DNA of 64,000 bases from NCBI RefSeq assembly GCF_001039355.2, contig NW_019775496.1, forward strand, positions 248,796 through 312,795. Reading direction: 5' to 3'. The position numbers and the translations under genes are program-made. This document shows, in pieces, positions 1 to 12,604 of this stretch (positions are counted from its first letter, which is position 1; each line of letters starts with the position of its first letter). A model generated the notes under the pieces. That model was not told the origin of the DNA and did not search any database. It saw only the letters and a program-made list of their open reading frames with translations. The DNA comes from Lingula anatina (taxonomy: Eukaryota; Brachiopoda; Lingulata; Lingulida; Lingulidae).

Positions 1-867
1 AGTAACTTTTTTCAAGTATTCTTTTATGTTTGCCTCTCCCCCCCTTTAATGCAATGCTGGACTCACCCATGATAAAAAACTATTGAGATAAGCAATGCGT
101 TAGAACAACCATGCCCAAGGCAAATTAGTTGCTGGACATGTTTTGTGTAAATAGTCTTGAATTTTTCACAACTTGCAGAGCAATTTCCCTTCAGGTTAAT
201 GAACCAAGTGGTAATGAACTTCCACCCTTTTTTAATATCCTGACACGGAGCAATGACCTAAAGATACTTTTATCATCATGACGCTCTTAAGCTTTTTGAA
301 AATGTAGGAGGTATTGTTCCAGAACCAATACATCCACACATGCCTTGGTGGCTAATTAAAACACAATGCTGCCACAAAAGGTTCTGTTCAAATAAATTAT
401 GCAAGATGAATGGTTTGCTGGCAAAGATCTGGATTACGAGGTGACCCTTCGAGAATGAAGTCTTAAGACGAGAATATCGATACACGGTATTTCACTGCAT
501 CTTCTGGAATGCGAATATTACAGAAAAAAATATTTACAAAATTTTTAATTTATTCTCAATTTCTAAGGGGAAATTACGTTCTTTTTTACTGAAAAAGTGG
601 ACTTTTTACCCACTTATATGATTTAAACTGAAAAATAGTACAGAACCTTCATATTCATCAAATTTTTATTCTGAGTGGAAATTTTCTGAGCAAAAAGACA
701 GTTCTTTCAAAACTCCTAACACTTTTCAAAATTTATAAATCTTTTGCAATTACCGGTGTTATATACTCAATGTTTATCTTTAAACCTAGATGTAGCTTTA
801 AATCAGTCTATTTTGCCAGCTCTGGACCAACATAAATATAATTACTGTTACAGTAGCAAGGACAGTT

Positions 868-1049
868 CAATTCAAATTATTGTTTTTCTTTTTATCAAGA
901 GCTTGTAAAATATGTGGGTATTACCTCCAATATATCTGTGACTGTCAGTCACCATCATCAGGAGGTAAATGAAGTTAACAGAAATATTGGAGGTAATACC
1001 CACATATTTTACAAGCTCTTGATAAAAAGAAAAACAATAATTTGAATTG
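868..1049. repeat. Long inverted repeat, near-perfect 66-bp arms
   Basis: The arm at 868-933 and the arm at about 985-1049 are reverse complements with essentially no mismatch, separated by about 51 bp. The transcript would fold into a long hairpin. It looks like a young foldback or MITE-type insertion, but I see no clear target duplication. Confidence 0.85.
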
Positions 1050-1311
1050 TTACATACAGAGCTAATGAAACTGTTCTCTCAAGGACAGTACAGCTGAAAG
1101 TCGCAAGGCCTTTCAGAATTGGCAATTTGAAACTTTTTTTAGCTTTCTCAGATCAAAGCTAATCATAAGGCTGCCTGATGCCTTAGATGGCACACGTTGC
1201 GTCACTGCCATAGACAAAAACATTGGAAACCATACAGAGAAAAATAGACATCTTTGATATCAGCAGCCTAGCTAAAGCTGGGGTTGGTTGGACAAAAGAG
1301 CTATAGACTGG

Positions 1312-1555
1312 ATTCCCATACCCAGATCTACCTAACAGGATTGATCCATCTCCACGGGGTTTCTCACTTAATTACTTTTTGCTTAAGCGGCTTAGATGTC
1401 TGGCAGTCTACTGAAGCTGATTAACTATAATTAATTATCCCCTAGCAGCTTCAGTAGGTGTGACAGATATTTAAGACACTTAAGTTGATTGCAGTTTAGC
1501 AAGAATCCCCTCGGAGAAAGACTGATCCACAGTAAATATGATAGGGTCTGGGAAT
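1312..1555. mobile_element. MITE-like repeat, family B copy 1
   Basis: The copy starts ATTCCCATACCCAGATC and ends GGGTCTGGGAAT. It shares interior text with copies at 13758-13964 and 16501-16695, including a GTCAGCC or GGCAGTC block, TTAATTAtCCCC, an AGCTTxxAGTAGG block and a xGACAxxTATTTAAG-like block. It is the most diverged of the three. No coding capacity is visible. Confidence 0.6.
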
Positions 1556-2403
1556 GGTCCCTTAGTCCGAAAATTTGGCTTACATGATTTCAAGATAAAT
1601 CAACTGTAATCCATTTAGATTAAGAAAGAATTGGTCTGAAACAGAAGCTGCAATTCTCCTGTTACCAAGAAAAGCGCAACATTGCATTAAATTGGATTAC
1701 TAAGCCATCACTCATTTATCTTGGTTCAAAGCAAGTTCACATTTTGGCCTGAAGATTCAAATCAAGCATTTAGCTAAAGAGCCTTTGTGACACTCGGGCC
1801 CCAGCGACTAATTCGGATCTACTGCTAAATGTGGTGCCTCTTAACTTTGTGCACCATCCAAGAAACCCTGTGATCAAGCTGTACAATTCATTAAATAGAC
1901 AACTGCTGGCTCTTTAACATCAGTCAAAAACAAGGATATCTATCTAATATAGATAACAAATCCTTTCTGTTTACTTCAACTATAAACGATTGACAAAAAT
2001 AACCATATTTTACCTATTTTTTAAAATATGAATATGACACTCTTTCTCACATACATTCACTTTGATGTATTGCCCAATTAACTGATGTGATAATATGAAA
2101 ATAATCGCAGACTTTATTAGGTTTTAATTAAGCCATCTTTCAAATTTACACATCAACTGACAATTCACTAATGTGGACATTTCATAAAAAGAGGCTTTCT
2201 AACAGCCAATTTACTCAATTTTGAACCAAACGTATTCCAAACTAATTCCATTAATTCAAATTGTCACTTTTTTCACAAAACAAATGAAAGACTTTGGCTT
2301 GAACCCAAATCACTGTTCAGAATTTTTTTAAACATTCTCTGAAAATAAAGGAATTTACTCTAACTTCTTTTGTTAGCCTGCGTCAAATTATTTATTTACT
2401 TAC

Positions 2404-3360
2404 CGGTCTCCAAATATAACCGTCATTGCGATTGATGACTATGACGCACAGGGTATGAACAGCAGCCAGGCCAATCCCCCCGAACACCGAAACTCTCATT
2501 CTGACGGGCAGCAAGCTGTAGGTCATATATATACAAAATATACTCAACCAGACCCCTTCACTGGCCGTCCTTGGGGACGTATCTGTGGTGACGAGTATCA
2601 CCATAGTGATCATAAATATGAGGATGACATATCCAAGCGAGACAAGGTGAAGTTGAGAAAAGGAGCTTTTATTGCACAGGATTTGTACCACGATGAAAGC
2701 GAGGAAGAGTAGTCCGAAGAGAGTTCCTTTCAGAGGCGACGTTTGCCCTCCTATGTAATGGAATGCAACTAGAATAACACAGATTGTCATAAGTAGAGCC
2801 ATGAGTTGAGTAAGATTATTTTGGTTTAGTTTAAAAAAGTAGCGCTGGTACAGAATCTCCAGCTGGTGATCTTTGAATTTTTTCGTCCTAAAAACATTCT
2901 GCACTGTCTGCCATTTGCAACAACTGTCATCAGTCAGATTCGATTCCATCTCCATCTGCAAGCATGTTGCTTCCTTTCTGTGTGCCTTTTTTTGCTTTTT
3001 CTCTCCTGCTTCAAATTTTTCCTGTGCTCTATCCCACGCAGACCTCCTCTTTGTTTGGGAGAGCTCAGAGGCAGGGCGCGAAAGGTTTGGCGAGACATTA
3101 AAACTGTTCTGCTCAATGCCAGGATGTTGAGCTCCACCATTTTGCTTCCGATTTCTGTTCGGACTAAGTACCTGAACCTGATGCCTAATCGCACCCTCCT
3201 CAGTTGAAATAACTCCCTGCCTCCCACCATCTATATGGAGGAGGGTGTCTTCGTCTGCATCCTCCACTTTGACGTCCTGGTGTAGTGGACCTATACTGTT
3301 GCTTTTTGTTATCCGCATGCCAGGTTTAGCGACTGCGTTCCAACTGTAGTCTGAGCTCAT
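2404..3360 (-). CDS. ADCY5/6-like: Adenylate cyclase (type 5/6-like), first coding exon
   Basis: This exon encodes the N-terminal 319 residues of a membrane adenylate cyclase, the enzyme that makes cAMP from ATP under G-protein control at the plasma membrane. Residues 1-170 are a charged cytosolic tail. RYFFKLNQNNLTQLMALL (from residue 173) and later SEGVWLSIFCIYMTYSLLPVRMR match the type 5/6 first membrane cassette. About five hydrophobic segments are visible (roughly 185-203, 213-229, 239-257, 270-283 and 289-310). The exon ends in phase 0 at a good donor (GTAAGTAA) after Trp-Arg-Pro. The catalytic C1 and C2 domains are not in the window and must lie to the left. The start is the first Met of the open frame. 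The type 5/6 label rests on recognised motifs, not an alignment. Confidence 0.9.
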
Positions 3361-6300
3361 AAGTTTTTGATTTGCCTGCGTGGATCATGTGCTCATTTAT
3401 ACCAAGGCAGCTCCAAGTGTGTTGCCACAGGTGCTTGATTACGGCAGTTTCAATAAACACGTTTACATGTAATTTTCTCAATTCTCCATTTCACTACCTG
3501 TTTTCATTAGCAAGGCAGCTCAGAGTACAGAACATCACAGACGAGTTTTTGACAGCTGTGATTAGCAAGTTTTTATATTTCAGTGAAATTTCCTGAAATC
3601 ATCAGCGGCCTCTCTTGCCAAGTCGTTTGTTTGCTCAGACGATAATTATCCCCTATTTTACTCAACTGCAAGAACTGCAAATCAGTTCCCTGCTTCATAA
3701 TTATCACCCAACAACTGTTATGAAAGCTTGTCTTTTTTTCTGAGTAGGAAAGATAGTATGCAGTGCTTTCTTAATCCATTCCTTGTCATATAGTAACACA
3801 AATATTTTTCTGTTTAAATCTTTCTCCTTGTAGGTACAAATTACCTCAAATGAAGGAAAGCTTCCCAGTTTTGTTTTTCGATGTTCCAATATACATCAAA
3901 ATATTTGTCCAATGGTCATTGTTAAATAACCTGATGCCTGAAGCAGCATAACTGTACTGAACTTTGACTAATGGCAACCTGCATACCTTGTATATTATAA
4001 CTATTATATGTTGACTGAGTCCTATGCAAATCACAAATAGGAAATTAATCCCAGTCAAACTGAAATCTTACAATTCACAAGTTCATCTCACTTGACAATT
4101 TGACTTCCTGCAGCCGTGTGGAAAAAATAGTCTTTTAAATTATACACTGAGAAATATTCTGTCTGATAAGGTTGTAGAATGTGTTCAATCCCTAGTCATG
4201 AATTTGCTAATTGCCTCCTCGTGCACAACTACACCCGATTAAGTTAAAGCAACAAGGCATAACATCAGCAAACCAAAACACATCTCCATCCACGCTTTTA
4301 AGTCTGCTGGCTGTGGCTTACAGCAATTAAACAACCACTGGTTGATTAGTGAAAGAAATGCTGGTAGAGTGTCCATATCATCTCCGATATCAGTAATTTG
4401 CCATGATCAGTCAAAACAAGAGGAGCTGCACTGACAGCCACCGTGATGATAATCAATGGTTATTATTGCGATCCAATATCATACAGGCCCACTTCACAGT
4501 GAAGGTATTATGTATACTTCTTGCAGCGTATTACTGTAACCCATGCCACACCAAAGCACTGCTACTGCTATAGCTACATGCAATGCAGTTCCTTACAAAA
4601 AAATGTGTGTATGACAATGTCGGTTAAATAATGGCGGAAACACACCCCATTCCCACTGTCAAATCAAATTTCTTTCATCAATACCCGACAAGACAAATAA
4701 TGTAATTGCACCTTGGTATTGTAATAGCTCCACGCTTTTCACTGGAACTACAACAGGAAATCATCCTTCTCCATTGGCACGTAAATCACAACAGATTGAT
4801 CTTCAAAGGCATCAATACGGTTACAGTTCAAATTATTCCCAATGGACCTTCCAGTGGGTACAATGTTATATGCACTGTAACCACGCAAGTTCAAAAGTGC
4901 ACCTCCTTCGCAAAAAGGAGCTCTTCAGTTTTTCTCGATGAAAAAGTGTGCAGCCATTTGGCAAACAACTGATTAACGGAGTTAGTGTTTTGTCCTACAC
5001 ACCAAAAACCAACAAGAACCTTTGTTTTATGTCAATACAGGAAATTCTTAGTACTTGTCCTTGTGTCAGTCATTGTAATTTAGAAAGAAATGAGTTTCAG
5101 AGTGTAGAATTGTATGGGTGCCCTTTTATCAATAACACAATAGAAATTTCTAATTTGTTCTTCCTGTTTGCTGTTCAGCACTGTTTGGCTGCTTGCTGTT
5201 CAGTTACAGTTGTAATTCAGAGACAAATGGACCACTGCTTGCTGTTTCTCTCTCTCTGCATTGCTGTTTCAGAGTGTTCCTTAGCTGGTCTCTAGAATGT
5301 CACAATGATCTTCTTAAGCTCTCTCTATCTCTTCTGCCAATTCACAATAAAAATGTGTATAATCTACCTATCAAACCCAGCTCAAAAAATGACAAGCAAA
5401 TGATACTGTCAAAAGTTTTAGTGGATGTGATTCTTTCTTCTGCTTGTTCCACAAAACTTGATGTCATAAAAATTTGTATTACGTAGGATGTCAAGTAGAA
5501 TCCTTCCAGCTGTAAAGTGCAATGTTTGGCATCTCCTTCACAAGAAAGCAATTATGTCTATCAAACTGCTATCAAAATCCACAGGATATCACTGCTTGCT
5601 TCAATCTGTTTTAGCTGCTGCCATTTGTTTTACCTTAGAGATTTTCTAGCTCGAGCAACAAAATGCAAGCAGTACCATGGGCCAAATCAATGAGCATATT
5701 CTCAAGCAATTTGCAAAATGGAGTGATGAACGTGCAATGCAAGTTGTGTTAATAAGTCTTAGCCTCTGGTTTACAGAAGGTTGTAAGATGATTGCGGGAG
5801 CACAGGTGAAGGCAACAAGATTTTTCCTGATGGACTGCTTCTTCGGTGCATCTGAAATATAAAATCAACAATATTAAATCATCACAGCATCTGCTCTGTT
5901 TACATCACAAAATTTAAAATACTGAGCACACATGACACCATGATATTCCAAAATCTCCCTCCAATTAAATGATAATTTAATTTCTTTTTAATAACACAAA
6001 AAAATATTTCCTACAGATAGCAAATGAACACCAATGCCACATTCTAAATTTGTCTCCTTTAGTTCTAGATAGGTAAATCAAATAATACTAATTTTATTTT
6101 AGTCCTTCGAATTATTCTTGTAAGTAAGAAATAATTTAAAAAATACTTTAAGTAACATTGTGTTTAATATTACTATGATAATGTAAAAAATATGTACATA
6201 ATTGTCAATCTTGATGTAATATTACATAATGCTTAATATCATGGTCACCACCAAATTAAATTATATACCACTGTTACAAAATGTAACCAACACAGGGCTT

Positions 6301-7150
6301 CAGACCCATGAGAACTCAATGGCATGTATGCCAGAAAATTGCCACTTGAAATCTTCATTAAAAAATATCATTTCATGATGAAAAATAAACAATCTTCATT
6401 AAAAAAAGATCATTTCAAGATGAAAAATAAATCAATCAGGCTGGATTTCTAATCAAGCATTATGTAAGTCCTGTTACGAAACCCCATAAGACTGAGAATA
6501 ATAAGATGAAGCTTGTTTTTCCTTATCCTGTGTTTACAAGCAAAATTCTACGAAAGGGGGCTGAAACACTTGCAGTGGCAGCTGCGACAGACACAGGTGA
6601 TGGTTATATATACACCAGTGATAGTTATATGTCCAAACAGAGAGCGTCTGTCCAAAAATACAAAAACCATTCTACAGTTTCAGGATAGGATATGACTCAC
6701 ATTGTGAAGATACTCCCAACAAAATAGGCATACAATAAAATATGCCACCAACCAAAAAAATTAGATACAAACCACGACAAACCCCTGTGACTTCAGCAAT
6801 AAAATGCTGTACATAACGCTAATAACACAAATTGAATATCCAACAAGCAAGCTATCTACCCACATTATGTGGACTTGACCTTACTTCTTTTTTTTTTAGT
6901 TTTCTGAAAAAAAATGAACATTTTCAGGCATATCAATTCAAGATGATGACAAATTTGTTAACAGCAGAGTTTTAATTGTGGAATGTGGTACACGTGGAGC
7001 GGGGGACATCATAAGAAGATTAGGTGGTGGCAGTGGCGCTTTAAAATGGGTCCGCCATATTTGATCCGCTGATCTGTTAGTGCTGGTGAACTAATTCAGC
7101 CACCTTTGGCAGATATGAGACACTTTACATGAATTAGGTGATACAAATAT
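3361..7150. other. Non-coding tract upstream of adenylate cyclase
   Basis: No open frame here has recognisable protein character or convincing splice sites. The start of the tract is 5' UTR or upstream intron of the cyclase. A partial family-A MITE end (GCCATATTTGATCCGCTGATC) lies at about 7049-7090. The rest is AT-rich unique-looking sequence. Confidence 0.5.
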
Positions 7151-7303
7151 CAGGGGTGGATTTAGGACGTCTTCTGAATCTTCCAGAAGACGGTCAGATT
7201 TTCAAGTTAAACTAATGTTTTCTGTCGGAAGATGGTCAAAAATGGATGGATCAACAAAGATCATTTGGAAGACTGTCAGAAAATATCTCTGAGCCCGCCC
7301 CTG
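7151..7303. mobile_element. Short hAT-like MITE
   Basis: The tract begins CAGGGGTGGATTTAGG and ends GAGCCCGCCCCTG, an imperfect terminal inverted repeat. It is flanked on both sides by AATAT, a likely 5-bp part of the target duplication. Length is about 153 bp with no ORF. The termini resemble the element at 32204-32363. Confidence 0.6.
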
Positions 7304-8054
7304 AATATGAATGGAATTATAAGCCACATGCATCAGGAAATTAGACTTGTTGATAGACTTTTTTTCTCAAACATTTGCTCCCTATTGCAGAGAAATTAGA
7401 AAATCTTGAAAGGAAAGCTAGCCTTATGCAAAAATAGTCCCAAAAGAGCTACTAGTTCTCTAGTAAAATTTTGTTTAAAATAGCTGCTTAATTCTCTTTT
7501 AATTACTCTATCCCAAAGATCCAACTGAATATATATTCCACAGCTGTTGTTTATAAATTATGCCAATCATGCAATTATGATTAACCATATCCCATTGCCA
7601 AAAGTCTGGTTGAACAGGGTTATATAATCCATAGCCAAGATGGCTACCATTCCTATCCAAGTCGTCACATAATGTCTGATATCCTACAAGACAAGAAGGG
7701 TCATTCAAATTGAGCTTAAATATGACAAAAAACTGACATCAACGAAAAGGCAATATTTGAAAAACTATATCGTAGACCATTACCTATTCAAAAAAGGATA
7801 TTTCAACCTGCAGGAAATCTACATATATACATGATTGCATTTTGCTTTGATTGTCAAAAACACCTTGTTGCCATATAGCATCCCAGTTCATACAGTCACC
7901 ATGCATCCTAAATTAAGGGGGGGGTCCATTATCTTAGCATACTGACTGTATGGCCTTGTGATCAGTGTCCCCCTCAAAGGCAGGAAAACATTGGATCGAA
8001 CCCATCTGGGTGAGAACGTCAACACTCAGACTCTATCAGGGTCAGAACAACGCG

Positions 8055-8314
8055 TATAGATACTTATCAAGGTGTGTATCAGTACGCGCTTCGGAGTATC
8101 AGAGGCGACAACACTCTTGCCTATTACGCGATGTGATATAGTGATGATTCTCAGAGGGGTTGGAAAGTACCGGTAGTACATCTTATGTCATTTGTTCCGG
8201 GGTATGATACTGTGAAATGCGTACTGATGCACACATTAAAAACGGGTAGTGTGGTCCGATCTACCAGTGAATTCGGGATCATTCGGTGCCAAGTCTGGTA
8301 GTTGGGTAGGCCTG
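8055..8314. mobile_element. MITE family D, diverged or partial copy
   Basis: The right end (GTAGTGTGGTCCGAT, then GTCTGGTAGTTGGGTAGGCCTG) matches the right arm of the complete copy at 15386-15661. The left part (CAAGGTGTGTATCAGTACGC) matches its interior. The outer left arm seems to be lost. Confidence 0.6.
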
Positions 8315-8438
8315 CTTATTTCTGTCTCTGATACTGCTTTCCAGTGGTTAAAAAAGGCTGCTAACCTCAGGATAACTGCCCAGAGGATAACAATTTTATC
8401 CAAAGGATAGTGGTATCCATAGGATAGCACTATCCAGT

Positions 8439-8784
8439 CACTAGTGGGCTGGATTTGGTCTTAAGGTGCAATTTAAGTTCACAAGTGATCTTACACGATC
8501 TTAAACATTACAGCAGTAGTCTTAAAATGGACTGAATCTGCTTTTAAGATCAAAAATGATCTACATGTAACATCTACTTAAGTGGTCAAGCAGTTTCCTC
8601 CCCTCACAATGGGGGATACCTCCCCTCACAATAGAGGACACCTCTGCTCACAATAGGAGAATGTGTAAGGGGAGACAACTTAATTGGCTGTTAGACCAGA
8701 AATAGTCTTACTCATGGTTTAAGATCACGTAAGACTATTTGTGAACTTAAATTGCACTTTAAGACCAAATCAAGCCCACTAGTG
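8439..8784. mobile_element. MITE with about 65-bp terminal inverted repeats
   Basis: Both ends read CACTAGTGGGCTxGATTTGGTC inward, followed by TTAAxGTGCAATTTAAGTTCAC and a block containing GATCTTAAAC, in inverted orientation. Total length is 346 bp. The interior holds three imperfect tandem units built on CTCCCCTCACAAT. Just to the left (about 8390-8436) sit short palindromes of the form AGGATAGxxxTATCC, probably part of another small element. Confidence 0.8.
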
Positions 8785-9406
8785 AGTGTTGATGAAACTG
8801 GGCCCAGGCGTCTAATGTAAACCGCACTGAGAGGTGCACCGCACTGAGAGGTGCACATGGAGTAGGGTTTATAATTATAAGAACTTTGCTTTAAGCTAAT
8901 GGAGTGTCTGAGCACCTATAGTCTTCATGACTTCCAATATGCCAGTAATTTCAATAAAAACCTCCACCATCTTCTTCAACTGGTTCAATCAGAGACCACA
9001 GACCTGCTTTTTAATTAACAATTCTCATCTTTATCCCGCATTTCATTTTCCAACTGTTGGCAAATAAAAACATGTATTTAGGAGCTAAATATTTAATTAC
9101 CATGAAGTCTACTATGTTTAAATATAGACTATTCATTTATTTATGTTAAAGGTACCGTATGCAGAATATTAGTGCCAAAATTCATAAAAATAATTTACCT
9201 GGTCTATATGTCTACCATCTTAATTACTGGTTTTAAATTTTAATGGAAATTTTAAGAAATCAGAATGAGGCTCTCCACACTGCATGTCATGTGTGACCAG
9301 ACAATACGCAAGATTATCTGCACAAGTTGGGTTTTACATAAGATTGATTCGATCCTGATAACTTAAGAAACTCTTTACATCAGAAGTGTCATCTTAGATA
9401 GCAACA

Positions 9407-9754
9407 CTTAAAGGGATAATAACTCTTCGTATGAAATCTGTATTTCACAATAAAAACATTGTGAGTGACTCATAAAAATATAATATATACTGTTTTCCCA
9501 CAAAAACGGCTGTTATAGCTATTATTCTGATATCTGAGCTTGTCTTTAGACCACGTGACCTCCATTGATGGCTATACTCTGTTAAAATCTCTTAAGTGAT
9601 TTTAACAAAAAACCAAACTTTTTAGAAAAAAACCAGGGACTAACTGTGAATGTAAAAATGGATTCATTAACCATTGGTAAGTATGGGAAAATTGTTGTTT
9701 ACTCCAGGAAAATTCATTTTTTGGCCGAAACGAAGAGTTATTATCACTTTAAGT
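9407..9754. mobile_element. MITE family C, complete copy
   Basis: Terminal inverted repeats of about 25 bp (ACTTAAAGGGATAATAACTC at left, the reverse complement with one mismatch at right) bound a 348-bp non-coding element. A second copy without a recognisable right end lies at 17708-17997. Confidence 0.8.
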
Positions 9755-9912
9755 GATGACCAAAAACACGGTGAATACATCCTGCTGTGCAGAAGACTGT
9801 ATTCTAGAGAACTTAAGAGATGACAACCTCAAAAAAATCCATGGATAAATTGTCAGCTTTTACCCATTGCCTCTTCTCCCACTCCCCAAATCTACAAAAC
9901 ATATACATATAT

Positions 9913-9982
<70 letters not shown>

Positions 9983-12111
9983 GCAGGCACACAAACACTT
10001 GTCTGTAATCATTTCTGATTTTACGGAGCACAAGTGTCAAATGTCTGCACATGCATGAAAAGCGTGCCTTTTGAAATAACCAAATGTCAACTGACACCGT
10101 GCAGCCTGCCAGTATTTGCCACATAGTTGATTTGATTTAATTTCCTGTCTGGTGTCGTTTAAAAAAAAGTATGTTGGAAATGTTTTGTTGATTGTATATA
10201 GCTAAATCCACAGGAATTGGCTCGGAATGACATTTATTTTTGTCTATATTGCGAGGGGATTCTCTTTGTATTTTTAGTGATAAATGTTACCCCACATGAC
10301 CCCCCCCCCCCCTTCCATTCTTGATAAAGAAATTACCCCATATGGGATTGTGAAAACTGTACTGCAAAATGCATTTAAAAATTATAGGAAGGTAATGCAT
10401 ATATGAGAAAGCCCTTTTCTTTAGGTGAAATTAACCGATTAAACATTTTAAATCTCTACTTCTGTGTGCAACCAACAGTTTTAATTTTTTGATATAGTGA
10501 GGCAATGGGACTTAACAATAGGAGACAATTTGTAGCCTTGTACATGTACTGTAATATTTGGAAGTTTGTTACTATAGTATTAAGTTCATGCATAGCATGC
10601 AAGGTCCATCAAAATACTTTGAAGTTACTATTGGAATCTTCAATAATGATAAATATAATAACGCAGTAATCCTTCTACTTGGCATATTTATTACATTAAT
10701 TGATATTTTGTAGAAATTACAGGCTAAAACATGCCAAAATCATCTGCATGACTCCCTTCTCACATCAAGGCATGAAGCTTTGCTCCTGTGCTATTTTATG
10801 GTACAATTAAGTCTGAGACTAGGCTATCTTGAATATTTCCCATTTTAAATTACTGGCATTTGGAAGTGGTCATTTTTGTGATATTGCGGACTGGGCAGGT
10901 ATACCATACATCCAACGTGTTCACCAGACATATTCTTGTAACTTAATCATCTCTTTGTCCTACAGACTAAAATTGCTATCCATCATATTAGCATTGTCAG
11001 TTTAACTATCCTTGATGTCTAACATAAATGACAGGCTATTTTTAGCAGGTAAACACAACACATAAGTCGTTAGGATGCTGGTATATTCCTGCGTTTTCAA
11101 CTAAAATCCACATATATATAACTTCAAGTGGGATAGTTTATGACAGAGTGCAAATGACGGCAGTTAACCTGGTGGCATGAGGGTGTGTTTTGTCGACGGA
11201 GTGAAAGCAAAATTTACAATATCTGCTTATCTGACACCATGATTCCGTCTTCAGACATTGTAGGCAAATACTCGTATGGTGCCATATATTCATGTATCGA
11301 TCAGTGGGAAATAAACATTTAAGTTTAGTTATGGTAGCCAGCTATATAGGAGAAGAGTCATTAAATCTCACCATTGATACACGTACCTTTCAGCATCCTG
11401 CCTCCTTCCACATACGCACACACAAAAAAATAGAAAAAGAAAAATTTATTGCCGAAAAAATTAGAATTCTGGCAGACTTAAACTCTAAGCTGCAATGCCC
11501 ACTTAAAGCTATTGTTTGTCCTATAGGTTACGGCAGCATAATACAGCATGTTCAGAGGAATGGGTGTGAAAGTACTGCGTAATAACCCAATAATGCGATC
11601 AGAGCCGCCACTGGGTGACAGCCAGTCATCGACCATGTTTCAGTCCTGATATCCAGCAATTTTAGAAGGGGGGGGGGAGTGTTTTGAAAAAAATAAATTT
11701 TTTTTTTACTACACAACAAATTTATATAATCTAGATCAAATTTTGATTGAGAGCAAACCATATACCAGCCAAAAGGGCCGTTTAATTGTATGAATCCCCT
11801 CTCCACACATACCCCATTTCTATGGACCTCAGTTTATTTATACTACTACATACCCAATATGTCCACCAGTACTAATTAATTTACTGATTTAGGATATAAT
11901 GTCTACAGGAGCACCTGCAATTAAAGCATTTCACAACGTTTTCTACATATAAATAACACTGGAGGATGATAATGTATGGTCTTAATGCTGTGCGCATAAG
12001 ACCTTAATTGATTACAATTACCAGCCAAAAGGTGATATCCTACATGCAGCCCCAATCATCTGATACATCCTGGGCAGGCAAATTATGAAAGGCACACAAT
12101 ACATAGGCCGA
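9755..12111. other. Non-coding tract
   Basis: No gene is supported. The tract contains the CA microsatellite (9917-9975) and a C-homopolymer near 10300. At 11640-11680 there is a G-rich stretch that may be a decayed copy of the element at 14058-14225. Confidence 0.5.
9917..9975. repeat. (AC)n microsatellite
   Basis: About 29 uninterrupted AC units, flanked by ATATAC-rich sequence. Long His/Thr or Cys/Val reading frames across it are artefacts of the repeat. Confidence 0.98.
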
Positions 12112-12383
12112 ATTCACATCGAGAAGAGCCGAGGCTCTACAAAGCCGAGAACTAAATATGGCGGACGTACATGAAAGGAAAATCCTTTAATGGTATCTCC
12201 GCCTCTCACACGCCTCCCCACACATCGTCCCAATGGTGCCGGTATTTAATGACTGTACCCCTGCTGGGACGACACGTGTGAGAGGCGGAGAGACTATTAA
12301 AAGATTAGGCGGTTTTCCTTTCATGTACGTCCGCCATATTTAGTTCTTGGCTTTGTAGAGCCTCGGCTCTTCTCGATGTGAAT
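12112..12383. mobile_element. MITE with about 70-bp terminal inverted repeats
   Basis: Arms begin ATTCACATCGAGAAGAGCC and continue through AGGCTCTACAAAGCC and ATGGCGGACGTACATG, repeated in inverse at the right end (ending CGATGTGAAT). A second inner inverted pair (TCTCCGCCTCTCACACG) lies inside. Total 272 bp, no ORF. The high arm identity suggests recent insertion. Confidence 0.9.
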
Positions 12384-12414
12384 GCAGCCATGCATGTTCA
12401 TGTTTGGATCACTT

Positions 12415-12604
12415 AGAGCACATTCAGAACAGTGGACTACCAGATATGGGGATCAAATATGGCCAATCCACTTGAACGCTTGTTTTGTTACCCCTGCAGG
12501 GGATCTATTCAGTGTCTAATCAGGAATTAAGCGCCAAGCTTTTTAGTGGGTTATTGCCATATTAGATCCACAGATCTGTAAGTCTGTTGTTCTGAATGTG
12601 CTCT
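12415..12604. mobile_element. MITE family A, complete copy
   Basis: Ends are AGAGCACATTCAGAACA and, inverted, TGTTCTGAATGTGCTCT. Inside each end lies ATCxAATATGGC or its complement. Total 190 bp. Related ends occur at 7049-7090, 16937-16990 and 18112-18284. The element sits 31 bp from the previous MITE. Confidence 0.85.

Larger units (their letters stand above)
1..2403. other. Adenylate cyclase intron / non-coding tract
   Basis: This stretch lies downstream, in transcript direction, of the adenylate cyclase first coding exon and is most simply its first coding intron. I see no further cyclase exon on the minus strand. It holds a 66-bp-arm inverted repeat (868-1049), one copy of the ATTCCCA-ended repeat family (1312-1555), and a diverged stretch at about 560-730 resembling the hAT-like repeat at 14058-14225. 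Confidence 0.5.

Noticed and set aside
2455-3230. Plus- and minus-strand frames within the adenylate cyclase exon
   Set aside because: Other-frame shadows; only the 319-codon frame shows cyclase motifs.
7508-7708. 66-codon minus-strand frame with several Trp and Cys
   Set aside because: It briefly suggested an extracellular domain, but no conserved spacing or splice sites could be found.
7925-8010. tRNA-like text with GGATCGAACCCATC
   Set aside because: The T-arm-like motif is not accompanied by a foldable acceptor stem or an A box at the right distance.
9813-10124. 103-codon minus-strand frame
   Set aside because: It is the (AC)n microsatellite read as Cys-Val repeats, with no protein-like flanks.
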